A program made the translations under genes and the position numbers. Positions 45,679 through 53,717 of a stretch of DNA of 64,000 bases are shown here, piece after piece. The stretch spans positions 433,501-497,500 of the forward strand of contig NZ_AP023368.1 of assembly GCF_014218355.1 (NCBI RefSeq). The letters run 5' to 3'. The notes under the pieces are model-generated. The model was given only the letters and a program-made list of their open reading frames with translations. It was not told where the DNA came from and did not search any database. Every line of letters starts with the position of its first letter. The stretch's first letter is position 1. The stretch comes from Anaerocolumna chitinilytica (GTDB lineage Bacteria > Bacillota > Clostridia > Lachnospirales > Lachnospiraceae).

Positions 45679-46363
45679 TATTGAGCTGGAAGCAAGCCTG
45701 GATTTTAGAAGCTATGAAGCCTATAACACCTTAAGAACGAATATCCAGTTCTGCGGTAAAGACATTCAGACCATCTGTATCACCAGCTGTACACCGGGAG
45801 AAGGAAAATCCACCGTATCGGTTCGTCTGGCGGCTTCTCTTGCAGAAACCGGAAAAAAAGTCTTGTTTATTGATGCAGATTTAAGGAAGTCGGTATTGAT
45901 AAAAAGGCTGAAAATAAATCAGTCCGTGCTAGGTTTATCCCAATTTCTGTCTGGGATGAATACCTCGGAAGAGATAACCTATGGAACCAATATTACGGGA
46001 CTTGATATTATTTTTACCGGGCCCATGCCGCCCAATCCTTCCGATTTGCTGAGTAATAAATATTTTAAGGAATTGCTTCAAAGAGAGCGGGAAGTTTATG
46101 ACTATATCATCATCGACACACCGCCTTTAGGGCTGGTAATTGACGGTGCCAACGTAGCAGAGAGCTGTGATGGTGCGGTGGTGGTAATACAGGCCGATGC
46201 CAATAGTTATAAATTTGTTCAGAAAATAATGAAACAATTAGAAAAGAGCAACTGCCGTGTGTTAGGGGCTGTGCTGAACAAAGTAGAGACCAAGCACCAG
46301 GCAAGATATTATGGCAAAAAGTATAAACAGTATTATGGAACGTCCTATGCTGCGGATGTGTAA
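45665..46363 (+). CDS. CpsD/CapB-type bacterial tyrosine kinase, second copy
   Basis: 232 residues. Walker A TPGEGKST, Walker A' VLFIDADLRKS and Walker B IIIDTPP are intact. The C-terminal tail has several Tyr (YYGKKYKQYYGTSY) but fewer than the first kinase. The start follows AAAGGAGG inside the end of the adaptor gene, so the two are coupled. It should be dephosphorylated by the intact phosphatase at 47102, or by that of module 1. Confidence 0.94.
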   Translation: MQSVNIELEASLDFRSYEAYNTLRTNIQFCGKDIQTICITSCTPGEGKSTVSVRLAASLAETGKKVLFIDADLRKSVLIKRLKINQSVLGLSQFLSGMNTSEEITYGTNITGLDIIFTGPMPPNPSDLLSNKYFKELLQREREVYDYIIIDTPPLGLVIDGANVAESCDGAVVVIQADANSYKFVQKIMKQLEKSNCRVLGAVLNKVETKHQARYYGKKYKQYYGTSYAADV

Positions 46364-46403
46364 GGCAGATTACTAAAATAATCATGAACCAACGGGAGAA
46401 CCT

Positions 46404-47066
46404 ATGAAAAAATTTATAATACTGGCCGGAATAGTAACTGCAATGCTCTTTTGTGCCTTGATTTATATTGTAATAGGAGAAGATAAAACGGCTCCTGTAA
46501 TAATGCAGGAGAACCAGAATCTGGTCTATAAGGACGGAGAAGACGAGAATTTGCTTCTAAACGGCATAAAGGCGGAGGATGATGTCGACGGTGATGTAAC
46601 ATCTTCCATTATGATAGGAGATATTGTAACCATGCCGGATAAAGAAGCTGCGAAGATTACTTATCTTGCCAAGGACACCAGCAACAATGTGGGAGTGCTT
46701 GATATTGTAATTCCCTTTGAAGCAAGTACGGCAAATAATAGTAAGACAGAAGCAGCCACTTTAAAAACAGCTGATGAACAGCAAGAGTTGAATCAGCAGC
46801 AAGAGAAGGCAGAAGATAAAATTCCGGTGATAAGTTTAACAACGACGGAAGCAGAGTTAAAGACAGGAGAGGATTTTCATCCTGAAAAGTATATAAAAGA
46901 TATAAAAGATGATAAGGATTCCATACAGACGTTACTTCAGAATATTACCGTAACAGGAGATTATGACACTGCCAAAAGCGGAACCTATGTCCTGTTAATT
47001 ACTACCAGGGATAGCGATGATAATAAATCCGAAGGAGCCACACTGGTTCTAAAGGTAAAACCCTGA
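46404..47066 (+). CDS. membrane-anchored protein with DUF5011/Ig-like repeats
   Basis: 220 residues. An N-terminal anchor (about 5-24) is followed by DKTAPVIM and an Ig-like domain of the DUF5011 type, recognised by ...ADDDVDGDVTSSI-like text (here AEDDVDGDVTSSI) and AKDTSNN. A Gln/Glu-rich linker follows, then a second similar domain (about 145-218, with GDYDTAKSGTYVLLITTRD). Such domains usually mediate surface interactions. It lies between the kinase and phosphatase genes of EPS module 2, so it may be a wall-side part of that machinery. Confidence 0.75.
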   Translation: MKKFIILAGIVTAMLFCALIYIVIGEDKTAPVIMQENQNLVYKDGEDENLLLNGIKAEDDVDGDVTSSIMIGDIVTMPDKEAAKITYLAKDTSNNVGVLDIVIPFEASTANNSKTEAATLKTADEQQELNQQQEKAEDKIPVISLTTTEAELKTGEDFHPEKYIKDIKDDKDSIQTLLQNITVTGDYDTAKSGTYVLLITTRDSDDNKSEGATLVLKVKP

Positions 47067-47101
47067 CCCTGAAAACAGCTCTCTTATCCAAAGGAGGAGC
47101 C

Positions 47102-47827
47102 ATGGAAGGATATATCGATATACATAGTCATATAATTCCGAAAGTGGATGACGGTGCTGAAAGTACCGAAACAGCGCTTCGTATGCTGGCATTGGCATAT
47201 AGGGAAGGTGTTCGTTCTATGATAGCAACACCACATGTGTCTTACAAGAAAAATGAGAGCAGATACCGGCAATTAAGTGCAGCTTTTTCTAAGCTGCAGG
47301 AGAAATCAGAACAGGAACTTCCTGACTTGAAGCTCTATTTTGGGAGTGAGATCTATTATAGTCAGGATACGGTACACGGCCTTGAAACAGGTGAGATTCC
47401 GACTCTTGCCGGCACAAGCTATGTACTGGTAGAGTTCACCCCCTCCTGTGAATACCGGTATCTGAAAAGCAGCCTTCAGAACCTTGTAATGAGCGGCTTT
47501 AAACCAATAATAGCCCATGTGGAACGTTATTATAATCTAAATAAAGAGATTAGGATGTTAGAAGATCTGGTTGCTATGGGAGCCTATTTACAGTCCAATG
47601 CCATGAGTATCCTGGGGGAGAATGGCAGGGAAGCCAAAAAGGTCACAAAAAGTATCTTAAAGAGTGGGCTATTACACTTTATTGCCACAGATAGCCATAA
47701 TGAGAGTTCAAGACCGCCAAAGCTAGAGAAATGCCTGACAATGACACGTAAGCGGTATGGTGAAAAATATGCGGCCGAACTGTTTATGAATAATGCAAGG
47801 AAACTGCTCAATGACCAATATATTTAA
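47102..47827 (+). CDS. CpsB/YwqE-type tyrosine-protein phosphatase, third copy
   Basis: 241 residues with all metal ligands in place: YIDIHSHIIPKVDDG, TPHVSYK, GSEIYY, AHVERYY and ATDSHNESS. It is the probable working phosphatase of module 2, next to the degenerate one at 44107. The start at 47102 follows AAAGGAGG. Its end overlaps the VanZ gene by 17 bp. Confidence 0.92.
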   Translation: MEGYIDIHSHIIPKVDDGAESTETALRMLALAYREGVRSMIATPHVSYKKNESRYRQLSAAFSKLQEKSEQELPDLKLYFGSEIYYSQDTVHGLETGEIPTLAGTSYVLVEFTPSCEYRYLKSSLQNLVMSGFKPIIAHVERYYNLNKEIRMLEDLVAMGAYLQSNAMSILGENGREAKKVTKSILKSGLLHFIATDSHNESSRPPKLEKCLTMTRKRYGEKYAAELFMNNARKLLNDQYI

Positions 47828-48389
47828 TGAGCTTTTTTATCCCATTTTTACAGACCTTCATGTTGCCGCTGCCACTTACCTGATATCCTCTATACTCCCC
47901 GCTTTATTAGCCCTTGTAACCTTTGATACCACCTACCTGCTGCTCTATCGAAAGAAGAGAAAAAGTACGGAGGTGTTTCGAAAAAGCAGTCAGTTTCTAT
48001 TATATCTGCTGTTTTTTTACCTGGCATTTGCTTTCTATCTGACAGTATTATCAAGACCAACCGGATCCAGGACCAGAGTGGACTTAATGCCTTTCGCTAC
48101 GATGTCAGTACGGGCAGCAGGGAATGTATATGCAGCGGAAAATATTTTGCTATTTATCCCTTTTGGGTTCTTGTACCGCCTTCTCCCCTTTACGGCTAAC
48201 AAACTTGGAAAGTGTTTCAGGAGCGGCATTATACTCAGTGTTTTTATCGAAATGGTTCAATTTATCACCGGCAGAGGATACCTGCAGACCGACGATGTAA
48301 TTTTAAATGCATTTGGTTGTATTATTGGATATATTATTGGGAATCAGTTAATAAAATTAACAGACAGCCTTCTGTTACGTTCAGGATAA
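47811..48389 (+). CDS. VanZ-family membrane protein
   Basis: 192 residues with about five transmembrane helices. VLSRPTGSRTRVDLMPF, AAENILLFIPFGFLYRL and the late ETVQF-like motif (here EMVQFITGRGYLQTDDVILN) are typical of the VanZ-like family. The family is named after a teicoplanin-resistance protein; its general role is unclear. A second VanZ protein is at 56352, at the other end of this region. The ATG at 47811 lies in the end of the phosphatase gene, after AAGG. Confidence 0.85.
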   Translation: MTNIFNELFYPIFTDLHVAAATYLISSILPALLALVTFDTTYLLLYRKKRKSTEVFRKSSQFLLYLLFFYLAFAFYLTVLSRPTGSRTRVDLMPFATMSVRAAGNVYAAENILLFIPFGFLYRLLPFTANKLGKCFRSGIILSVFIEMVQFITGRGYLQTDDVILNAFGCIIGYIIGNQLIKLTDSLLLRSG

Positions 48390-48397
48390 GGAGCTAT

Positions 48398-49033
48398 ATG
48401 AATAAGAGCAGCAATGATCTGAAAGAAAATATAATAGAGTTATTCGCCTATTTAAAAAAGCGGATTCTTTGGATACTACTTAGTGGAATCACTTTTGGAG
48501 TTCTGGTTTGCACCGCTTACTATTATCTTGTGCCGGAGGAATACCAGGCAGCGATTAAAATTCAATCCGGAATGCAGGTCAGCAATGATTTTACCAGATT
48601 AATTACCAGCAGGCCGATTTTAGAACAGGTAATCTATGAGGCAGGAGTAGATATGACGCCGGAGGAATTGGACAGTGCGTTTTTTATCTCGATTGTAGGA
48701 GATTCCAGAGTAATGGAGATGGAAGTAAGCGATTATGATCCGAAGCAGGCGGTGACTCTAGTCCGGGCTTTTCTAAAAACTGCAAAGGCTGACTATGGAA
48801 CTATCTTTAACCTGAGAGTTGTAGAAGACACCGGAGAGGCCTACCCTTTGCCAAAAGAGTACGCAGGCAGTTTTCTTAGAAGTTTTCTTATCGGTGCCGC
48901 CGTTTGCATTGTAATTATTTCTATCAAATATTTTCGCAGCAGTAAAATACAGAAGGCAGATGAAATCGCAGAACTGCTTCATTTACCGATTCTGGCCGTA
49001 TTGCCACGATGGGATATACAAAAACGAAAGTAG
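48398..49033 (+). CDS. Wzz-type protein, third and shortened copy
   Basis: 211 residues: membrane helix (about 23-44), outer domain with YYLVPEEYQAAIKIQSG and a motif LITSRPILEQVI shared with the two other adaptors, then a second helix (about 161-178) and a short tail ending LPRWDIQKRK. It is about 45 residues shorter than its paralogues and has no kinase gene beside it. It may set chain length without kinase control, or act with the module 2 kinase. The ATG at 48398 follows AAGGAG; PqqD follows after 12 bp. Confidence 0.87.
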   Translation: MNKSSNDLKENIIELFAYLKKRILWILLSGITFGVLVCTAYYYLVPEEYQAAIKIQSGMQVSNDFTRLITSRPILEQVIYEAGVDMTPEELDSAFFISIVGDSRVMEMEVSDYDPKQAVTLVRAFLKTAKADYGTIFNLRVVEDTGEAYPLPKEYAGSFLRSFLIGAAVCIVIISIKYFRSSKIQKADEIAELLHLPILAVLPRWDIQKRK

Positions 49034-49045
49034 GGAGGATTAGAC

Positions 49046-49363
49046 ATGAAAATAAAGGAAGGATTTTTGCTCCGGGAAATAGCGGGCTCTTTTGTTGTAG
49101 TACCTATCGGACAGAGGGTGATTGATTTTAACGGGCTTATGAGTCTTAACGAAAGCGGGGCCCTGCTTTGGGCGAGGCTTGAAAAGGGCATAAAATCAAT
49201 AGAAGAATTAGTTGGAATTCTATGTGAGAATTATTTGGTGGAAAGGGAGACAGCAAGGGAAGACATTGAAATCTTCCTAAATAAAATTTCAGAGAGAGGA
49301 TTGATGGAGGATGGCAATGGATTGGGGGCAGTTAAGTGCGCAGCTGACAATGGATTCGTTTAA
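49046..49363 (+). CDS. PqqD-family peptide-binding protein
   Basis: 105 residues with a PqqD/RRE-type domain (about 1-90): FVVVPIGQRVIDFNGLMSLN, then ESGALLWARLEKG and the helical end. Such proteins hold the leader of a precursor peptide for a radical SAM enzyme. Here the radical SAM gene overlaps its 3' end by 47 bp and a small precursor-like gene comes after that, so the classical three parts of a RiPP system are together. The start follows AGGGAGG. Confidence 0.9.
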   Translation: MKIKEGFLLREIAGSFVVVPIGQRVIDFNGLMSLNESGALLWARLEKGIKSIEELVGILCENYLVERETAREDIEIFLNKISERGLMEDGNGLGAVKCAADNGFV

Positions 49364-50402
49364 GCAGCAGCTGCCTTTTATGGGCCAGTTTGAGCTGACC
49401 ACTAGGTGTAATTTTGGCTGCCGTATGTGTTATACCTGTTCTGGGTTAAGCCATAGCGCACTAAAAGAAAAGGAACTGAGTGCGAAAAGCTGGATTCAGC
49501 TTGCAAAGGAGGCATATGATGCCGGAATGCTCTTTTTGCTGTTAACAGGAGGGGAAATCTTTTATCGGGAAGATTTTCGTGAAATATATGAAGAAATAAC
49601 GCAGATGGGTTTTATTGTGAGTTTATACAGCAATGGTTCCCTTATCAACGAGAAAGTAATAAACTGGTTGGCGAAAAGACCGCCTTCCCAGATAGATATT
49701 ACGCTATACGGAGCATCTCCTGAGACTTATAAAAGGGTATGCGGAAATGCAAACGGGTTTTACAAGACCTTAGAAGGAATCAGACTGTTAAAAGACGCCG
49801 GTATTGAGGTTCAGATAAGGAGTACCATAATTCAGGAAAATCTTGCCGATCTGGAACAGATGATGGAGATAGCTGAAGGACTGGAGCTAAAATTAAATAT
49901 TGTGGATTACATATCACCGGGGAGAGAAATAAACAACAGGGATACAGGAAGATTGGAGCCCTCCCAGCAGGCACAGCTTTTAAAGAGAATGGATGATTAT
50001 AATAGCAGGACGGAGCCAGGATACCGAACAGAGGATTTCTATGAGGATAAGGAAAGTTTTTATGAGGCCTTAGACTGCTTTAAGTCCTTCGAAAGCCAAG
50101 GACCTTTTCCTTGTAATAGCGGAAAGAATTCCTTCTTTATTACCTGGGACGGCAGGATGGTACCCTGCCCCACTCTAAGTATTCCCTATTCAGAGCCATT
50201 ATCTCAGGGGTTTCAAAAAGCCTGGAAGGACTTGGCTGATAAATGTCTGGAAGTGCCTACCTGTAAGACCTGTGAGAAATGCTCCTTACAGGAGAATTGC
50301 AGTGCTTGCCCTGGCAGGTTGTTAAGTGAAACGGGAAGCTTTGAAGAACCCGCTCCCTATCTGTGTGAGTTAACAAGAGAAAGATTAAAAATTCAAATAT
50401 AA
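49317..50402 (+). CDS. radical SAM/SPASM peptide-maturation enzyme
   Basis: 361 residues. The radical SAM motif Cys31-Asn-Phe-Gly-Cys35-Arg-Met-Cys38 binds the 4Fe-4S cluster and SAM; LLTGGEIFYRED is the GGE SAM-binding segment. The C-terminal SPASM domain (about 265-350) holds many Cys for auxiliary clusters, in FPCNSGKNSFF, MVPCPTLS and CKTCEKCSLQENCSACPG. Such enzymes build thioether, C-C or similar crosslinks in peptides. The ATG at 49317 lies six bases after GGAGG; the ATG at 49311 is too close to it. Its likely substrate is the 58-codon product 12 bp downstream. Confidence 0.93.
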   Translation: MDWGQLSAQLTMDSFKQQLPFMGQFELTTRCNFGCRMCYTCSGLSHSALKEKELSAKSWIQLAKEAYDAGMLFLLLTGGEIFYREDFREIYEEITQMGFIVSLYSNGSLINEKVINWLAKRPPSQIDITLYGASPETYKRVCGNANGFYKTLEGIRLLKDAGIEVQIRSTIIQENLADLEQMMEIAEGLELKLNIVDYISPGREINNRDTGRLEPSQQAQLLKRMDDYNSRTEPGYRTEDFYEDKESFYEALDCFKSFESQGPFPCNSGKNSFFITWDGRMVPCPTLSIPYSEPLSQGFQKAWKDLADKCLEVPTCKTCEKCSLQENCSACPGRLLSETGSFEEPAPYLCELTRERLKIQI

Positions 50403-50414
50403 AGGAGAGAATGT

Positions 50415-50591
50415 ATGAAGGATTATGTAAAACCGGCAATTGAGATAGTGGAATTAAGACCAGAAGAACGTTTGGCGTGCTGTACCGGTTGTTATAAAAA
50501 ACCCAGTGCCCTAGCAAACATTATAACCTGGCTCCTACTTCACAGACGTTTCTGTAAGGAAGTCGTCGTAGATATGGGCTCGAAGTGTTAA
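50415..50591 (+). CDS. 58-residue Cys-rich peptide, candidate RiPP precursor
   Basis: ATG at 50415 (AAAGGAGAG at 50401-50409), stop at 50589-50591. The N-terminal half, beginning MKDYVKPAIEIVELRPEERL, looks like a leader: Tyr4 and Pro7 give the YxxP pattern bound by PqqD/RRE proteins in lasso and related systems. A likely core follows from about residue 21: CCTGC at 22-26, a hydrophobic stretch near 32-42 (ALANIITWLLL), then Cys47 and a C-terminal GSKC. Five Cys in all. It is wedged between the radical SAM and HPr-kinase-like genes, the normal place of a precursor. Cleavage point and modification are unknown. Confidence 0.75.
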   Translation: MKDYVKPAIEIVELRPEERLACCTGCYKKPSALANIITWLLLHRRFCKEVVVDMGSKC

Positions 50592-50621
50592 AACTTCATC
50601 GCATTTCATTCAGGGGGACAT

Positions 50622-51473
50622 ATGAAAAGTACAGTAAAGATTGCGGATATTGTGATTGCTTTGGAGGCTGACAATATTAATCGTACCAATAAGAAAATGA
50701 GAGTCTTTGAAACGAAAGAGCAGACTGCAGGGATGAGTATCTCATACAGAAAGGCAAAGGACCTGGAATTACCGGCAGATTATATATCTTTTGATGAAAC
50801 GATGAAATGGTCAAAAGGAGACAGGGAAGAGACTGCCAATAGGCTGTATGTCTACGATAATAATATAGGAAAGGTAGTACACCAGGTATTTGCAAGTTCA
50901 GATTGGAAAGAGGTAAAGGTAACTTCGAATATTAAGGAGAGGAAACCTGCTAATACCTTTCTGAACTCCATTGGAGAAGTAGCCTTTCGAAATAGGATTT
51001 TATTCCATGACGGATTGGTAATACATGGTTCTGCTATTGCCTGTGAGAACAAGGGAATCATCTTTTCCGGTCCTTCCGGAACGGGTAAATCCACCCAGTC
51101 AGGGCTTTGGAGGAAATATAAAAAAGCAGAACTGATAAATGATGACCGTCCGGCTATAAGGGTTATTGAGGGGAGTTCTTATGTCTTTGGAACTATGTGG
51201 AATGGTTCCAGTAAAAAATACACCAATAGATCAGCTACCTTAGCAGCTATTGTTTTATTGCAGCAGAATAAAGAGAATATCATAGAAAGGCTTTCAGAGG
51301 ATGAGGCTGTAAAAAGACTGATGCCTAGAAGCTTTCTGCCCTATAACAATGAAGAAAATATGGGAAGAGCACTTAAGAATCTGGAAAAGATAGTATCTGT
51401 CACGCCGGTATATCTCTTAAAATGCAGGCCTGACAGAGAAGCGGTGGAGTTATTATGCCAATGTCTGAATTAA
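50622..51473 (+). CDS. HPr-kinase-related peptide kinase-like protein
   Basis: 283 residues. The C-terminal half (about 112-283) resembles the HPr kinase domain, with IHGSAIA, Walker A GPSGTGKST (150-158) and LINDDRPAI. The N-terminal half is not recognised. In lasso-peptide clusters similar kinases phosphorylate a Ser near the peptide C-terminus; in proteobacterial exosortase/EPS loci HprK-like proteins travel with PqqD-like ones. Here Ser56 of the small peptide is a conceivable target. The start at 50622 follows GGGGGA. It overlaps the signal peptidase gene by 19 bp. Confidence 0.85.
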   Translation: MKSTVKIADIVIALEADNINRTNKKMRVFETKEQTAGMSISYRKAKDLELPADYISFDETMKWSKGDREETANRLYVYDNNIGKVVHQVFASSDWKEVKVTSNIKERKPANTFLNSIGEVAFRNRILFHDGLVIHGSAIACENKGIIFSGPSGTGKSTQSGLWRKYKKAELINDDRPAIRVIEGSSYVFGTMWNGSSKKYTNRSATLAAIVLLQQNKENIIERLSEDEAVKRLMPRSFLPYNNEENMGRALKNLEKIVSVTPVYLLKCRPDREAVELLCQCLN

Positions 51474-51934
51474 AGGAAGTGAAATCCGACAGCATAATGC
51501 CTGTCATAAAGAATCTGATAAAAGAAGGCAAAGGGGTGCGTATTACCGTAACAGGAAATAGTATGTACCCTTTTTTGCGTGATAAAAAAGATAGTGTGGT
51601 ACTCTATAGGACTTCCATGGAAAGTGTAAAAATCGGAGATATTATACTTGTAAAAAGAAAGGAGGGCGACTATGTGCTCCACAGAGTAATACGGAAAGGA
51701 AAGCAGGCCCTCTACTTGCTGGGAGACGCACAAAAGAGTAAGGAGGGCCCCATCTACAGCAGCCAGATACTGGCGAAAGCAGAAGTGATTTATCGAGGGG
51801 ATAGAGAACTGGCTGTAGATGGCTGGTTTATCAGAATATTGTCCTTACTTTGGACACTGGTTATCCCCTTTCGGAAAATCATAATGAAGGGTTATCATAA
51901 GGTAAGAAACTGCCGTCTGGCAGTATTAAAGTAA
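51455..51934 (+). CDS. signal peptidase I-like protease (S26, ER type)
   Basis: 159 residues. Ser36 in TGNSMYPFL is the nucleophile. The second catalytic position is His76 in DYVLHRVI rather than Lys, as in SEC11/SipW-type signal peptidases. A C-terminal membrane helix lies near 127-142. In this operon it probably removes a leader from the modified peptide, or processes an exported protein of the EPS system, rather than doing general secretion. It has two possible starts, ATG 51455 and 51461. Confidence 0.85.
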   Translation: MPMSELKEVKSDSIMPVIKNLIKEGKGVRITVTGNSMYPFLRDKKDSVVLYRTSMESVKIGDIILVKRKEGDYVLHRVIRKGKQALYLLGDAQKSKEGPIYSSQILAKAEVIYRGDRELAVDGWFIRILSLLWTLVIPFRKIIMKGYHKVRNCRLAVLK

Positions 51935-51980
51935 TTGTCACTTCTGTTTAAGCAGCATTGCGTATCGAAGGAGCAGGCAT

Positions 51981-53717
51981 ATGATTCAGAAAATTCAAAT
52001 ACTAAAGTGGATGGGGGCTAAAACAAAACCATATATACGAAGTCTGATACTTCTCATTCTGATGGGATGTATTTTATCTTTTGTAAAAGTATATATGGCA
52101 TATGTTTCAAAAGATTTGATTGATTCGGCCCTCTTAAGGAACATAACGGAAGTGATAAAAACGGGAAGTTTATTCGGTGCTGCGCTGCTTCTGCAGGTGA
52201 TTTTTAAATGGATCTCAACAGATTTATCCGTGCGGACCAAAGAAAACATGTCAGGTAATTTAAGAGAAAAAATATACCGGCATCTTACCGGGGCAAGCTG
52301 GAACGAATACACAAAATATCATACCGGAGACATTCATATGCGGGTCATGGGGGATACCCAGATAACGGTAAGCGGCATTATTGACGGTATCATTCAAGGA
52401 ATAACCCAGCTAACAGGTATGGCAGCAGCCTTTGTGGTACTTTTACAGCTTAATAGAAATATTGCCCTGTTTACACTGCTTTGCGGACCCCTTTCCTTAG
52501 TGTTTATTGGGATTTTCGGTTCCCGGTACATGTCTATCCATGAAGATACCCAGGAGGCTGACGGCAAATACCGGGCATATTTACAGGAATGTTTATCCCA
52601 TATGCTGATCGTGAAAACCTTTGGCAAGGAACGTGACAGTGCTGAAAAATTACGACAGATGCAGGCTGAAAAGAAGCGGTTTGCGATAAAACGCACCTTC
52701 TCAACCACGGTTATTAACACGGTAACCATGATTGGAATCGGCATCAGCTTCCTGCTTATATTTGTCTGGGGAATGACCTCTGTTTTCTCAAAAAACATCA
52801 GTGTAGGTACGTTTACCGCATACATACAGCTGATTGCCCAGATGCTGATACCGTTTTTAGATTTGGCTTTAATCGGCACTACCTTTCTATCGGCGGCCGG
52901 TTCCTCCAAACGGTTAATGGAGCTGGAGAGACTTCACACGGAAGACATGGACGTCAAACCTGGTGTGAAGGATTTTGATGAATTAATAATTGATAACCTG
53001 AACTTCTCCTACGAAGCAGACAAGCCTGTACTGCATGATGTATCATTCTCTATTAAAGCAGGGGAAATAATCGGCCTAATCGGAGCTTCAGGGCAAGGCA
53101 AGACCACCTTAATCAATTTAATCATGCAGCTTCTAAAGCCTGAGAAGGGCAGTATTCTCATTAAGAAAGAGAATACCATCTATAATATGGAACAGTTTTC
53201 TATCAGGGATTTGATAACCTATGTGCCCCAGGGAAATACCCTTTTTTCCGGTACCATTGAAGAGAACCTGGCAATGGGCAGAAAGGATGCAGAGGAAAAG
53301 GAGAAAGAAGAAGCCCTGGAAGAAGCCTGTGCCTGGGGCTTTGTAAAGGAACTGAAAGAAGGTTGGAATACGGTAATCGGTGAATACGGAATTGGCCTTT
53401 CAGAAGGGCAGGCCCAAAGAATCTCAATAGCAAGAGCCTTCCTTCGGGAAGCCCCTTTGATGATTCTGGACGAGGCAACATCAGCCCTGGATATGGATAC
53501 GGAAAAGGCGATCCTTCGTAATATCAGAGAAATGAAGGGTAAACGCACCGGTATTATCATAACCCACAGGCTCTCAGCTCTTCGTTATTGCGATAGGGTA
53601 TTCACACTGGAAAAGGGAACCTTAAAGGAAAGAGAGCCTGCTAAAATATTAGCGGAATTAAATGAAAGTATCGGTTTTGTTTCTTTTTATCCGTCTAGCG
53701 AAGCTCTAGCCAGGTAA
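51981..53717 (+). CDS. ABC transporter, fused permease and ATPase
   Basis: 578 residues of the MsbA/LanT-like half-transporter type: six membrane helices (about 15-310), then an ATPase domain with Walker A GASGQGKTT (about 366-374), signature LSEGQAQR and Walker B LMILDEATSALD. It has no N-terminal C39 peptidase domain, so leader removal must be done by another protein, such as the signal peptidase before it. It probably exports the modified peptide. Its last 23 bp overlap the end of the convergent nucleotidyltransferase gene. Confidence 0.92.
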   Translation: MIQKIQILKWMGAKTKPYIRSLILLILMGCILSFVKVYMAYVSKDLIDSALLRNITEVIKTGSLFGAALLLQVIFKWISTDLSVRTKENMSGNLREKIYRHLTGASWNEYTKYHTGDIHMRVMGDTQITVSGIIDGIIQGITQLTGMAAAFVVLLQLNRNIALFTLLCGPLSLVFIGIFGSRYMSIHEDTQEADGKYRAYLQECLSHMLIVKTFGKERDSAEKLRQMQAEKKRFAIKRTFSTTVINTVTMIGIGISFLLIFVWGMTSVFSKNISVGTFTAYIQLIAQMLIPFLDLALIGTTFLSAAGSSKRLMELERLHTEDMDVKPGVKDFDELIIDNLNFSYEADKPVLHDVSFSIKAGEIIGLIGASGQGKTTLINLIMQLLKPEKGSILIKKENTIYNMEQFSIRDLITYVPQGNTLFSGTIEENLAMGRKDAEEKEKEEALEEACAWGFVKELKEGWNTVIGEYGIGLSEGQAQRISIARAFLREAPLMILDEATSALDMDTEKAILRNIREMKGKRTGIIITHRLSALRYCDRVFTLEKGTLKEREPAKILAELNESIGFVSFYPSSEALAR

